A stretch of 64,000 nucleotides of DNA from Ilyonectria destructans (taxonomy: Eukaryota; Ascomycota; Sordariomycetes; Hypocreales; Nectriaceae). Position 1 is the first letter of the stretch. Each line of letters begins with the position of its first letter. The stretch is taken from NCBI GenBank assembly GCA_020740775.1, contig JAHEWK010000023.1, forward strand, positions 558,001-622,000, given 5' to 3'. The notes under the pieces are model-generated. The model was not told the DNA's origin. It was given only the letters and a program-made list of their open reading frames with translations, and made no database searches. Below, in pieces: positions 51,088-63,405 of the stretch. A program made the translations under genes and the position numbers.

Positions 51088-53442
51088 TTACCTGTCAATA
51101 AACAGGTTGTGAATCTCTACCCGTAGTCAAGATGGCTTCGCTAAGTCTCACAACTGCAGAGCTCCCAGGGCCCACACTAAAACTCCCAAGCCCCCTGATC
51201 GATTTATCCTGCTAGGCCAGGGTCCTGATCATTCGTGCCGGAGCCGAGGAGGGGCGTGGGGCTTTTAGTCACCTTTTAGTCGTGATGAGAATGTGGGATA
51301 CCTAAACTATGGGACTTTTTGAGATATGCGGCAGGGGTCTTAAACTCCGAATACGTGCTGAGAACAACCCTGTAAACTCCGGCTCTAAGATGTGCTTGTG
51401 GTAAGTTAATGGTAAATTCAATTTTGGACGGCTCATAAAGCTTCAAAGTAGACTGTGAGAGAGGGTTTCAATTGAACATTGCGTATTTTGTTCTTGATAT
51501 TATTATATGTCGGGTATGAGGGAGAATCATTAATTGCATCGGAGGCTTCGGAGCTGAGGTTGAAAATTGGGAAGCGTTGTATCAATCGCACAAAAGCAAA
51601 GAAGTAGCAACAAAGGTTTGGCGGCACGGGCAAGGTTGACTCGAAGGGTGTTGGATTAGGCCACTACACCAAGTCGGGCAAAAGTGGAAGGCACCTTACA
51701 GCGGGTACCAGTGACAACATAGCCTATATCCACTTCTGACAAAGGGAGAGAGATTCAAGACAAATGATAGCGCGGTCCGCCATTTCCAAAACTGTGAACC
51801 ATCTCCATCCGTGGTCTGAGTCAGACATCAAGGCACGGTCTTCTTGTTTACGCGCATCAATGATAGGAGATTTTGGTGCATGGCATATCGGGCATGTGAA
51901 AAGATGCAAATGCCCCCACACTACACCCTATCTAGGGAAATGGCTTCGCTGATGGGGAAGCATCATCGACTGACCCCGACACAACTTAATCCAACCTAGA
52001 GACGACGGAACTTTCGCGCCTTCGAAAGAGCCTGGTGTTGGTTCCGGTACCGGTTCCGGGGAAGCGAAGTCAAAGAGACCAGCGAAACGTCAAAACCAAT
52101 ACCCCGGAAAACCTTGGGGCCCTGGTTTCAGAGACCCTTCCTGACAAAGTCAAGACCAGGCCCTTCTTTAAGGCATAGCATTTAATTAGCGTGGCCCTCA
52201 AGCTCCCAAACGTTGGAGAATCTTGAGCTCATAACCAATAGCAAGCAAGATCGGGTCGCAGCCCCAGCCAAGCGCCCGCAAAATAATATCCAAGATGTTC
52301 CAGACGTGGTGATCAACGGACGAAGGGGTCGTAATGGGTTAGAAGGACACGGGCATTCGATCCCCTGGGATGCCGTAAGGCTTGTGGGTCACTCATTGCC
52401 ACCCTGCAGTAGGCTCAATTGAGGCAGGCAAACTTTAGGCAGCAGCTTTGTACCTGCCGGATAATTAGTACTTTTATTCCCCAAAGCAGATAGAAGTACT
52501 GCTAATCCGTTGCTATCTAATTGGCTTAAGCCCCTGGACTTTTGTCTCTACAAGCCGTATGACATCCCAAGGGCTATCATAATTGGGCACTTCAACTAAT
52601 TTTCGAGCTTCTCGAGCTTTGCGCGGAATGAAACAGGGAGATGACCAAACCTGGACGATTTTGGGTTTTGGGCTTAGGAGGAGGAGGTTTATTACGCCCG
52701 GCCTAAGGTTGTGTTGGGCTTAGTCCCCTGAAATATCCTCGTTAATCAAACGCTGAGTCCGTCAACGCTTTGACCCTGTTGCCACCTGTGTCTCAGTGAA
52801 AAAGCTAACACTTGTCCAGGCTAACTCGTAACCTTGAGGACCTGACTCGTATGAATGGAACACAATTCATAAGTACGTACCAGATGGTATCATTTCCGCA
52901 ACCGCATACCGGCAACATATCGTGGGGCCCATGCCAGGTCATGGCATGCCAGGCACAGGCCCTAACTGGTGGGATTGTGAGATGAAATCAATCAACAAGG
53001 AAATAAGGACCATGCACCCCATCCCATCATCCACGGAGGGGGACCTATTATAGAGGCAGCCTTCACGGCATGCCAGGGTCAGCCCGCAAATCATTCAATC
53101 TGCATTAAGTATCATAGCTTTTCTGTGCCTTACCCTGAGTTGAGTAGACGCCCACGGCGATGCGTGTTTTGCAGTCTGGCCTCATCCAGCTCGCGCGTTT
53201 ATATGTGTCTACAACTTCCCGTTTCCTATTAAGCTCGCTGACCTGCTTCTGTTTTATTAACATTTTTCTCTTTTCGGCCTTTTTTTTCTTTCTGAACAGC
53301 TTCCTCTTATTATACATTCTCCTTCCTGGGTGTTCGGTTCCTAATCCGTCCACCGTCTTACCCCTTCCATCCCACTTACACACACATATCTTGATTGGAT
53401 GTCACTACAACCATCCGTCCTACCATACAGACAACACTAGCA
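51088..53442. other. Long gene-poor spacer
   Basis: About 2.3 kb without a supported gene. A proline/glycine-rich stretch at about 51996-52143 (GVGSGTGSG and KRPAKRQNQYPGKPWGPG) has coding-like composition but no start or family. The last 250 bases are CT-rich with ACA repeats, typical of a long 5' leader for the regulator that follows. Confidence 0.4.
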
Positions 53443-54666
53443 ATGGGTCCAAGTAGCTTGCCCTCTCCTTCCATCAAGGTTCACGAATCGACTCTTTCCA
53501 GAAGGAGCACGTCGTCAAGTACGAAGTCGGCCAAGCCTATACACCGTACCTCAAAGCAAGCGAGCTCTAGTGCTGGTATGGGTGGTCGATATAAGCGTGC
53601 TTGGAAGGCTTGCGAAAGGTGTCGAATGAAGAAAACCAAGGTTCGTCTTTTATGTCTATTATTATCTTGTCCCAACTAATATAACAAGTGCGACGGCGAG
53701 TTCCCCTGCAAGCGATGCAAGGACGATGACCTGGTCTGCGCTGCTGGTATTAGAAAGAAGATGAAATACAAGAAGCTGCCGCGAGGGTATGTAGTGTTGC
53801 GATGTGAAACCTTGAGCACCGGCCCACGTACATATCACTTACATGCAACCAGATACGCCGAGGTCCTAGAAAACACCCAATTCGCTCTCACCGTTACCAT
53901 CCACAAGCTGTACTTCATGGTCCGAAATAGCCAGCCCTGGGAGCTCGGTGATCCTGAATTAAACGACCGGGGCCAGCCCGTCATCCATAATCTCGTGCAG
54001 AAGCTGGGCTGCATCCGAGCTGATAGCGATGTCGACCTCCCTATTGACTTAGTATTCCCCGAAGATGAAGCCGGCATCGCTAAACTGGCTCACCAGCTCG
54101 AGGAGCAGCAGAAAGAAAATAAACCCAGGAAGGAGGTTAAAGACGCAGACTCTTCGGTATATAATCAAACGCAGCGGGCAACACTATCAGAACTTGATTA
54201 CTCTGACTTTAAGCATGACTACGGAAATGCCGCCTTTAGCAGCAACAACGCCATGATCCTATCGCCTCAGAGCGTCACCTCCAGTAGCGACTTCGACTTC
54301 GCGCCTCCACAGCCCGAAATCGACGCATCGGCCATGTCCCCCTCGCAGTCGCCCTCGATGCCAAGCTTTTCCGCCTGGCCCTCCATCTCGGCCGAGGCTC
54401 AATCCAGCGATCTCACCATGCACTTCCTCCAACGGCCCGGGGTGCCGGGCAGCATGGACATCTTATATCAGGGGCTTCAGGGGCTTGTGGAGTCAGAGTT
54501 TGCCACCATCAATCCTCACGTTCTGTCATGTCCTAACCCCGAAGTCATGATGGGTATGGGTGATCCAATGATTTATTCCGGCTACAACGGCGAACCGATG
54601 GACGATAGCCTCAGCGCAGCTAACAGATCAGATGTACAATCAGGTATATCAAATAATTATAGATAA
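53443..54666 (+). CDS. Zn2Cys6 transcription factor (fluffy-like)
   Basis: Exons 53443-53640, 53689-53786 and 53853-54666 give 369 residues with introns of 48 and 66 nt. The DNA-binding cluster is complete: Cys57, 60, 67, 73, 76 and 83 (CX2CX6CX5CX2CX6C, WKACERCRMKKTK and CDGEFPCKRC). It is followed by IRKKMKYKKLPRGYAEVLENTQFALTVTIHKLYFMVRN, the conserved block of the Neurospora Fluffy family. Intron 1 splits the zinc cluster, as in many relatives. The rest is Ser/Pro/Gln-rich, likely an activation region, ending about residue 369. Near the end an alternative frame (QMYNQVYQ) hints at one more intron or a changed terminus. Fluffy-type proteins control conidiation. Its neighbour is an ABC transporter; control of that pump is possible but unproven. 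Confidence 0.88.
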
Positions 54667-55862
54667 TCAATTCAGATAACGTACATGATAACCGAGTGAA
54701 CCAAAAAAACCCTCACCCCCTCTTCTTTTCACTTGATCAATTGATTCTTGAGTAGCGGCCGTGTCTAGCAGTCTTGGAAGATGGCGGCAGCGCCGCAGGA
54801 AAACAGGGGGTGCAGGTCCCAATATTTGTTAATAGACAGCACGCCGTCGAAGTTACCTCCACATGCTAATCCGAATCATGTTTCGATACTGCGTAGTAGA
54901 TGCGCATTTGGTTGCCTGCTGCCTGCGCTGTTACCGGGGAATTAGCTTCTTTGTCCATTCGCATGATTTTGATTGTTTATGAGATTGGGATCTCCCGCCC
55001 CTGTTACTGGTGGCTTGGAATTGAGTTTGTTAAGTGCTTATGGGATATTTCAGCAAATCCGTTTGAGCTTAGCTGTCACAACCTGGTTTTCCACACCGGG
55101 ACAAGTGGGCTGCAATTCAAACCGGACACCAAAATCAGCACGCCAAGTTCGCGTACACGATATAACAACTACTTAAGGCTAAAGGTATCAGTTTTATAGT
55201 TTAAGTCTCCAATTTGATAAGGAACCCAAGCTGGCCCTAATTTGGTCGTTTATGGGCGTATTATGGTGACGTGTGTTGCGTTTGTGAGTACTCACAAGTG
55301 TAAGCGCATTTGGTAAAAATGGAACCAGCCATATCAAGCTACATTATTTACAGCCTCTGCTTTTGCACAAGTCGAGACTAGTTTGTCTGTCATGGTCTTC
55401 CAAAAGCGTCTCCAATGTTGGGGCCGCTCGAGACCAGTGCTTGCCGGTGATCCTAAATGTACTGAAGGTGTCCGTGGAGTGGAGTGGGTTGCAATTCTGC
55501 ACCCGGTGCTCTTGAGACACCCTTGCGCGGAAAGGACGGAACTGTTTGCAATTGGCTGAACTCTATGTCCATTAGTGCCACGACGTAGCATCCGCTGTGG
55601 ACGGAACACCCGAAGTCCATTGGAACTCAACGGCGACGACGGAGGTCAGAACGACGATAGCCTTCCGACTGACGGGGAATAATGGAGCCCCAGAGCACTA
55701 GAGCCCTGTTGGCAATACAGCTGGATCTCTTGCCGTCATTGCATATAATACCTTTCACCTTCCCCATATTTTTCATTCAAGCTCTCCTCAGTACCATCAC
55801 CAACGACTTGACAGAACCCTCTTTGCATATACATTCGCTCTCATCGGAGCCCCAATCTCAAA
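54667..55862. other. Intergenic region upstream of the second ABC transporter
   Basis: No gene is supported in this 1.2 kb. The sequence TCCGTGGA at 55471-55478 matches the yeast pleiotropic-drug-response element consensus (TCCGYGGA), 385 bp before the ABC start. One 8-mer is expected by chance at low rate, so this is only suggestive. Confidence 0.35.
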
Positions 55863-58800
55863 ATGGAACCATCTCCTAATGAGCAATCTCAAGCATCTCC
55901 GGCAACCTCATTATCTCACACATCGTCCACAACTCCACACCATGTCAAGGAAGGAGACGAGGAGGCAGACACCTTGTTTATGCCGCTCAAGTCCCGTCCG
56001 ACGGGAGACTCTGCCACTATCAGCAATGCGAGACGCAACACTCTAGATGGCGACTTTGCAACTCTTGGAGAGGATGAGAGGAGGGAGTTGACAAGAATAG
56101 CGACGACCCTTACCTATCATCAATCTAACACGGCAAGGGAATCGACAGGTCCAGACGGGGCTGTTGAAAGTAACCCAGCCTTGAACCCAGAGAGCGATCA
56201 GTTCGACCTTGCCAAATGGCTACAGAATTTCGTTCAGCAGTTCAGAGACCAAGGGCACATGGTCAGGAAAGCCGGAATTGTCTTTCGCAACCTGGGTGTT
56301 TCTGGTACTGGGGAAGCACTCCAATTGCAATCCACAGTGGGCGATTACCTGACTAGCCCATTGCGTCCTGGCGAACTCTTTAGCTTCCGCGCCAAGGCCC
56401 CCAAGCAGATTCTCCACAACTTCAACGGGCTTGTCAAAAGCGGGGAGCTCTTAATCGTCCTGGGAAGACCAGGTTCTGGATGCAGCACTCTCCTTAAGTC
56501 TATGTGTGGAGAGCTGCATGGTCTGGAACTGTACCAAGATGCAGACATCAACTACAACGGCATCCCCCAGAACGTTATGATAAAAGAATTCAAGGGCGAA
56601 GCCATCTACAATCAAGAAGTATGTGCAGTCTATCAGGGCTAGAAAGAACTGCAGTCGCTGACAGAGACGCTCTTCCACAGGTTGACAAACACTTCCCTCA
56701 CCTTACCGTTGGGCAGACACTCGAGTTTGCAGCTTCATGCCGAACCCCAAGCCATAGGATCCATAGCATATCCCGAGAAGAATTCTGCCAGTACGCGGCC
56801 AAGGTTGTTATGACTGTGTGTGGGTTGAGCCATACATACAACACGAAGGTCGGCAATGACTTTATCCGAGGCGTGTCAGGGGGTGAGAGGAAGCGCGTTA
56901 GCATTGCCGAAATGATCGTTACAGGTGCACCGTTGTTCGCATGGGATAACAGGCAAGTATCAATCCAGTCGATCAAACAGCACTTACTAATTCCTTAATA
57001 GTACGCGTGGATTAGATCCGCGACCGCCCTCAAGTTCGTCCAAACATTACGCTTCGCCTGCCACACGATGGAGGTAGCCAACGCGGTTGCCATCTATCAA
57101 GCTAGCCAATCTATCTACGACCTTTTCGACAAGGCTACAGTGCTGTACGAGGGACGGCAAATTTACTTTGGCCCAGCAAGTCAAGCAAGGGCCTTCTTCG
57201 AGAGGCAGGGTTGGGAATCCCCGTCACGTCAAACAACCGGGGATTTCCTAACGTCTGTCACTAATCCTGACGAAAGACGACCCCGGAAGGGAATGGAAGA
57301 AAGGATACCCCGCACGCCTGAAGAATTCGAAGAGTACTGGAGACGGTCGCCCGAGTTCAAAGCCCTGCAGACAGAACTTGAACAGCACCAAGAGGAGTTC
57401 CCTGTTGATGACTCGAGCGCAAACGCTCAGGAATTTCGCAAGCAGAAACAGCTTGCCCAGTCAAAGCACACCCGCCCGGGTTCACCATATCTGATCAGCG
57501 TCCCGATGCAGGTGAGACTCAATACAAGACGGGGCTTTCAGCGCATCTGGAACGACAAGTCGGCGACCTTGGCCGCTGTACTAAGCCAGATCGTCATCGC
57601 ACTCGTGGTTGGGTCCATCTACTACGGCCAAGTCAATGCGACGGCAAATCTAGCATCGAAAGGCACGGTATTGTTCATAGCTGTCTTGATCAATGCTCTT
57701 GCTGCTATCTCCGAGATTGCCAGCCTCTACAACCAGCGGGAGATTGTCGAGAAGCACAAGTCCTACGCATTCTACCATCCGGCTACCGAGGCGATCGCGG
57801 GAATCATCACAGATATTCCAATCAAGTTCATCACGTCCGTTCCGTTCAATCTGGTTCTATATTTCTTATCCGGACTACGCCGAGAAGCCGGTCCGTTCTT
57901 CCTCTACTTCCTCATTTCCTACATGGCAACATTCATCATGGCTGCGGTATTCAGGACAATGGCGGCCATAACCAAGACTGTTTCGCAAGCCATGTCCCTC
58001 GCTGGAGTTCTGGTTCTTGCGCTGGTCATTTATACTGGCTTTGTCGTAGCTGTTCCGCAGATGCATGACTGGTTCAGCTGGATACGTTGGATTAATCCGC
58101 TCTTCTACGCCTTTGAGATCCTTATCGCAAATGAATTCCATGGCAGGGAATTTTTTTGTTCGACCATAATTCCCTCCTACTCGCCAAACGCCGGAAACTC
58201 GTGGATCTGCTCAGCTGTTGGCGCTATCGCTGGCCGACACACAGTCAACGGTGATTCATACATCGCGGCCAACTTTGAGTACCATTATTCGCATGTTTGG
58301 CGAAATTTCGGAATTCTTATGGTCTTCCTTATTGCGTTGATGGGTATCTATTTCCTCGCTACCGAGTTGAACTCAGCTACGCAAGGTACGGCGGAGGCTT
58401 TGGTCTTCTTGCGCGGACGCGTCCCTGTACACCTCAAGAAGAGGGCTCGCGGCGCGGTATCTGACGAAGAAATGATACAGGGCGCGAAAGAGAGACCTCA
58501 AACAGAAAGTGGCGCTCTTGCTGCGATGCCACCCCAAACAGATACCTTCGTCTGGAAGGATATTGTCTACGATATTGAGCTCAAAGGCGAGCCTCGGAGG
58601 TTGCTCGACCATATCTCCGGGTGGGTCAAACCGGGAACCCTGACGGCATTGATGGGTTCCAGCGGCGCTGGAAAGACGACTCTTCTTGATGCTCTCGCTC
58701 AATGTACCTCGATCGGTGTTATCACAGGCGATATGCTCGCTAGCGGGCGTCCGTTGGATGCTAGCTTTCAGCGCAAAACCGGTTATGTCCAGCAACAGGG

Positions 58801-60568
58801 TATTTACTATCGACCCTCTATAAACTTGGAAGCATTGTTGGCTAATACCATGACAGACCTTCACTTGGAGACTTCAACCGTCCGAGAGAGCCTGCAGTTC
58901 AGTGCACTTCTTCGTCAGCCTAAAGACGTCAGCAAAGAAGAAAAGTTCAAATATGTTGAGGACATCATTGATATGCTCAATATCAGAGGCTTCGCAGATG
59001 CTATCGTTGGCGTTCCTGGACAAGGGTTAAACGTCGAACAACACAAGTTACTTGCAATCGCTGTTGAGTTGGCTGCGAAGCCAAAGCTTCTCCTTTTCTT
59101 GGACGAACCGACTAGCGGACTCGACTCGCAGAGCTCTTGGTCAATTTGCGCCCTGCTGCGGAAACTTGCAGATGCAGGCCAAGCTGTGCTTTGTACTATC
59201 CACCAGCCCAGCGCCATCCTGTTCCAGGAATTTGATCGTCTCCTCTTCCTCGCGAAGGGCGGCAGGACACTCTATTTTGGTGACATTGGACCCAACTCCC
59301 TTACCCTGTTGAATTACTTTGAAACGAACGGCGCTCGGGAATGTGGCAATGACGAGAACCCTGCCGAGTACATGCTCGAGCTGGTCAACGGTGCCGGGGA
59401 CTGGCATCAGGTCTGGAATTCGAGCCCGCAACGACGAGACGTGGATACTGAAATTGAGGATATCATTTCGCATGGCAATACCGAGTCCTCCGGCCCTGAC
59501 CAAGACTCTTCAGTAGAGGGAGCAGAATTTGCAGCACCATTCATTATGCAGTTGGAGGTGGTCACCCATCGAGTATTCCAGCAATATTGGAGAACCCCAA
59601 GCTACATTTTCGCCAAACTGACGTTATGCATCGTCGCTGGTCTCTTTATTGGCTTTTCATTTTACCAAGCTGAAGGAAGTTTGGCTGGCATGAGCAACGT
59701 TCTGTATGCGGTGTTTATGCTGATCACCATTTTTACCATTCTGGTACAGCAGGTTCGTCTCGCCCCGAGCCCAGAAAGCTCCTTCGCAGCTGGAAAACTA
59801 ACTTGTCATTAGATTCAACCCCTTTTCGTTACTCAGCGCTCTCTTTATGAGGTCCGGGAACGACCTAGCAAGGCATATTCCTGGAAGGCTTTCCTCATTG
59901 CCAATATACTCGTGGAGATCCCTTACCAAATACTTGCCGGCATTTTGATGTGTGCCACTTTTTACTATCCGGTTGTTGGCATCCAAAGTTCCGAACGCCA
60001 AGTCATCATCTTACTCTCCTGCGTCGAGCTTATCTACGCCAGCTCCTTTGCACATATGACGATCGCCGCGCTCCCGGATGCCCAGACTGCGGGTTCTGTT
60101 GTTACGTTTCTCTCCATTATGAGCCTTACCTTCTGTGGTGTACTTCAGAGCCCCAGTGCCCTGCCTGGGTTCTGGACTTTTATGTACCGAGTTTCGCCGT
60201 TTTCCTATTGGGTTGCAGCCATGGTGTCAACGGTCCTACATGACCGTGAGGTCACTTGCTCTGATACAGAGACATCTATTTTCGACCCCCCTGCTGGCCA
60301 GACTTGTGGCCAATACCTCGCCGACTACCTGGAAACAGTTCCGGGTCAGCTACAGAACCCGGATGCTACCGAGAAGTGTCAATACTGTTCTCTGCAGGTG
60401 GCGGATCAATATCTAGTTGGGAATGATATTTATTGGAGCGAACGGTGGCGAAATTTCGGCATTGTTTGGGCATTCGTGGTGTTCAATATCTTCATTGCCA
60501 CCGCAACCTACTACCCGTTGGTCCATGTGTGGGGCAAGCCCCAAGGCGGACCAACTAAGCAAGCTTAG
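55863..60568 (+). pseudogene. PDR-type ABC transporter with frameshift and transposon-extended C terminus
   Basis: Exons 55863-56618, 56681-56952, 57002-58799, 58857-59752 and 59813-60568 rebuild a full-size ABCG pump of about 1490 residues. NBD1 has [20 protein letters not shown] and [13 protein letters not shown]2 has [15 protein letters not shown] and [14 protein letters not shown]. Introns are 62, 49, 57 and 60 nt; the second uses a GC donor (GCAAGT). One base is missing near 57017 in the D-loop (TRGLDSAT of relatives), shifting the frame. The NBD2 signature is eroded to [11 protein letters not shown], where the other pump in this window has [11 protein letters not shown]. The last 18 codons and stop come from the Fot transposon that begins at 60514. 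Together this indicates a decaying copy unless the missing base is a sequencing error. Confidence 0.85.
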
Positions 60569-63405
60569 TTGGCCACAAAAATCTGGAACAGTCACAAAAA
60601 GCTGGAACATCGGCGGAGCCCGATTTTCGCTGTGTTTTGCCTCCCTCTTCATATTCTAGGTTTCTATTGCAGTCCAAGATCAAATTTGTGGCACAAACGA
60701 AGGAAGACTGAGGCCATTGGCGATCCGGGAGATATGACATTCTGATATTGCTGCAGACACCGCTGCTTGTGTACCCAGGTCTCGCCGTTGTAAGAGACAC
60801 CTCCCATACAAATCAAGCAGTACCAGCGTCTCTTGGCCCTTCCAAGCTGGCTTCTTGCGCAGCCCTTGTCTTTCTGATGATCTGTTGTATCTTCTTGTGC
60901 CCCGGAATGTGTTGTTGTGGAGGGCACGGCGTGGAGGCAACTTCCGGGTAGATCGATGACTCGTATAAGGGCGTAACCGGTGGTGAAGATCGCTGCCATC
61001 GCGGTATCTCTTGCGCCTTTCGAACTTGCGTTAAATCGATGAACTCGAGGTCTTCTTCTCCTTCTCCTTCTTCTTCGTTCTCGCTGTCGGTGGGTAGCTC
61101 GCCAAGGTTGACATGAATAGAATCGTCGCTTCCAGCCAGTGCAGTCCAATCCACTGCGTTCAGTGGCTTCGGTGCGTATCTTGCTTGGCGTATTGACTCC
61201 TTGACTTCTGGGGGCAGTTGTGTTTCTATCATGAAGCCGTCAGTCTTCTCATTGAGGAGTTTAGTCATCTCAGAACGTTGTGTATCCATAGAGAGATATT
61301 CTTTATCCTTGCCCGTGTATTCAAGCCACTGCTTGAACCGCAGGTTCTTCTTAATACCATCGACTATGACCTCCTTGCTCTCTCGCCACTGTTCTCTGAG
61401 CTTCTCTATCTCCCGAAGGATAATAGACCGAGTGGAGCGAATCTGAGCCTTATACTCCTTCTTACGGGACTCGGCGATGACCTCTTCCTGCTGTTCACGG
61501 AGCTCTTGGAGACTCACGTTGTGTGAGAAATCTCCTTGTGGCTTTGCTCTTTTCCCCCTCTTTTTCTCGTGATAACGCTTCTCAATACGCATTCTCCGGT
61601 CGTCAACGTACATCGTCACCGTATCCTCAAGGACGGCGGCCTCCGTAGCTACCTTGCCGAGCTGACGGAGCCCAGAGCGCGTTGGAGAGCTGAGAACATC
61701 GTCATACTTCTCGGTGATATGTTTCGCGGTATCAGAGGCGGTTTGGAAGCGCGTTTCTGGAGGCAGGAGCGAGAGAAAAGCAGGATCAACTGCTTTCTTT
61801 GTTTTCAGTTGTTTCTTGGCGATATATGCTAAAGCCGGTTTGGCATCGGGGGGGAAGATGCCGGATTTCTTGAAGCCAGATATAATATTCTTCGCGGTGA
61901 ATCCGGCGTCAATAACCTCCTGTTCCGCTGCATAGTTAGCATACGAACTCAGAAGAAACCAGCGTATTAAGTTACCTGAAAGCTACTCATAAAGTCATGC
62001 CGAGAGAAAGAGATATTGCCCTTGCGTAATGCCCGGCGGAGGATCTTCTGATGAGCATTCTTTAGAGGCTGGAAGACTCCTACATCCATCGGTTGCAGGA
62101 TATGTGTTGAATGAGCAGGGAGAGGAGCAACGATGATATTGAACTTGATACAGTATTCTCTAAACGCAAAGGCGCCGTGTCCAGTGAAGCCATCTAGTAA
62201 AAGGAGTCGCCAAATGCTGTCTTCTTCATCGTGAGATATCGGTGGAGCGTCGTATTTGATATGCTTGAGAAGAGGATCTCGCAGGAACTCGTCACAACCA
62301 AACCATTCTTCTAGAGTGACTCCGCGCCTCTGAGCCGTAGTTGACCTCTCCCAAGAGTGACGGTTGAAGTGTTGTGCCTACTCGAATGTGATCTCGCCAT
62401 TAGAGAACGCAGTTTCAGACATTGCAAACCGCATCTGCGGATCGGCCTCAATATACGCAAAATCTAGCGTTGGGAACGCCTTGAAGATTACCCAGGGCGG
62501 AATCGTATCACCTGCAGCGCTGCCAGTACCGATAACGGTGCAGGATTCGCGATTTGACGGGTCGAGAGTCTCAGCACGGGTCTGTCTCTTGGTGCGGACG
62601 ACGAGGCATTGTACCCGCTCTCGCAAGCAGCCGACTCTGATGCCGCATTGGTCGGTGTTCCAGCACTCAGAGGCGTTAACCCTGTATTTAGTGACGGCTT
62701 CAGTAAGTTGACTGAAGAAGGTTTTGAGGTCATCGATGCCGCCGGCTTCCCAAGACTCACGGGAGTTCTCGACGGCCTTAAGGAAGGTCTTACGGAGTTC
62801 GGGGTGATCCTGAACGAAGCGAGGATACCACATTTTGCTGACTGGCTTAGCTAAAGGATCTCTGCGGAGGCGGAGAGTGTTGGCAGCGTCTTCAATCTCG
62901 GGTTTGTTGGCCGGAAACCCTGATCTCTCCATCCAGACGACGAAGGCGACGATAGCTTCGTCTTCTTCGACTGTCAACAGCCGTGGGCGCTCTCTTGGCG
63001 GCGATACGTCAGAATCAGGGTTCTCGAGCTTCTTAATGAGTCGCGATACAGAGGTAACAGAGGCGCCTTCATGTTTGGCGCAGGCGGCGCGGATCGAGAT
63101 AGGCTTCCTGCTGTAGGAAGCTGCATTGCGACGAGGAGCGCGGGCTTGATTGGCACGTGATGCGACGACCTCTTTTGCGGCTCTAAGGTTAGCTGACGCG
63201 GGCATAATGAATTGATCTGAAAGTCGCTATTTTGTACTGTCTGGTGTCGTGATTTCGGGCGGAATGTATGGGAAATTCGCGTGGATTGAGACATGGGCAG
63301 GTAATTGACTGTTCCAGCTTTTTGTGACTGTTCCAGATTTTTGTGGCCAACTAAGCTTGCTTAGTTGGTCCGCCTTGGGGCTTGCCCCACACATGGACCA
63401 ACGGG
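60514..63405 (-). mobile_element. Fot/pogo DNA transposon, second family
   Basis: A 2892-bp element between TA duplications (60512-60513 and 63406-63407). Its inverted repeats are 96 bp and identical (60514-60609 and 63310-63405), starting CCCGTTGG. They contain nested hairpins and tandem CTGGAACAG motifs. The transposase inside has one nonsense codon. It is related to but clearly distinct from the element at 8532-11394. Perfect terminal identity suggests a fairly recent insertion. Confidence 0.93.
60813..63205 (-). pseudogene. Fot/pogo-type transposase with one nonsense codon and an intron
   Basis: Coding segments 63205-61976 and 61919-60813 are joined by a 56-nt intron (GTAACT donor, GCTAAC branch, AACAG acceptor) and span 778 sense codons. 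One internal TAG lies at 62380-62378. The stop replaces the Trp seen in the other copy (FDWLHEFN; here FE-stop-AQHFN). The N-terminal HTH, CENP-B-like region, first Asp (WNTDQCGIRVG), second Asp (LLLDGFTGHGA) and third Asp (ILQPMDVGVFQPLK) all remain. The single G-to-A change would be a CpA-to-TpA transition on the other strand. The two transposases align along their length but are diverged. Confidence 0.88.

Noticed and set aside
56504..56998. Separate gene in the second ABC region
   Set aside because: It is exon 2 of the transporter read with adjoining intron sequence in a different frame.
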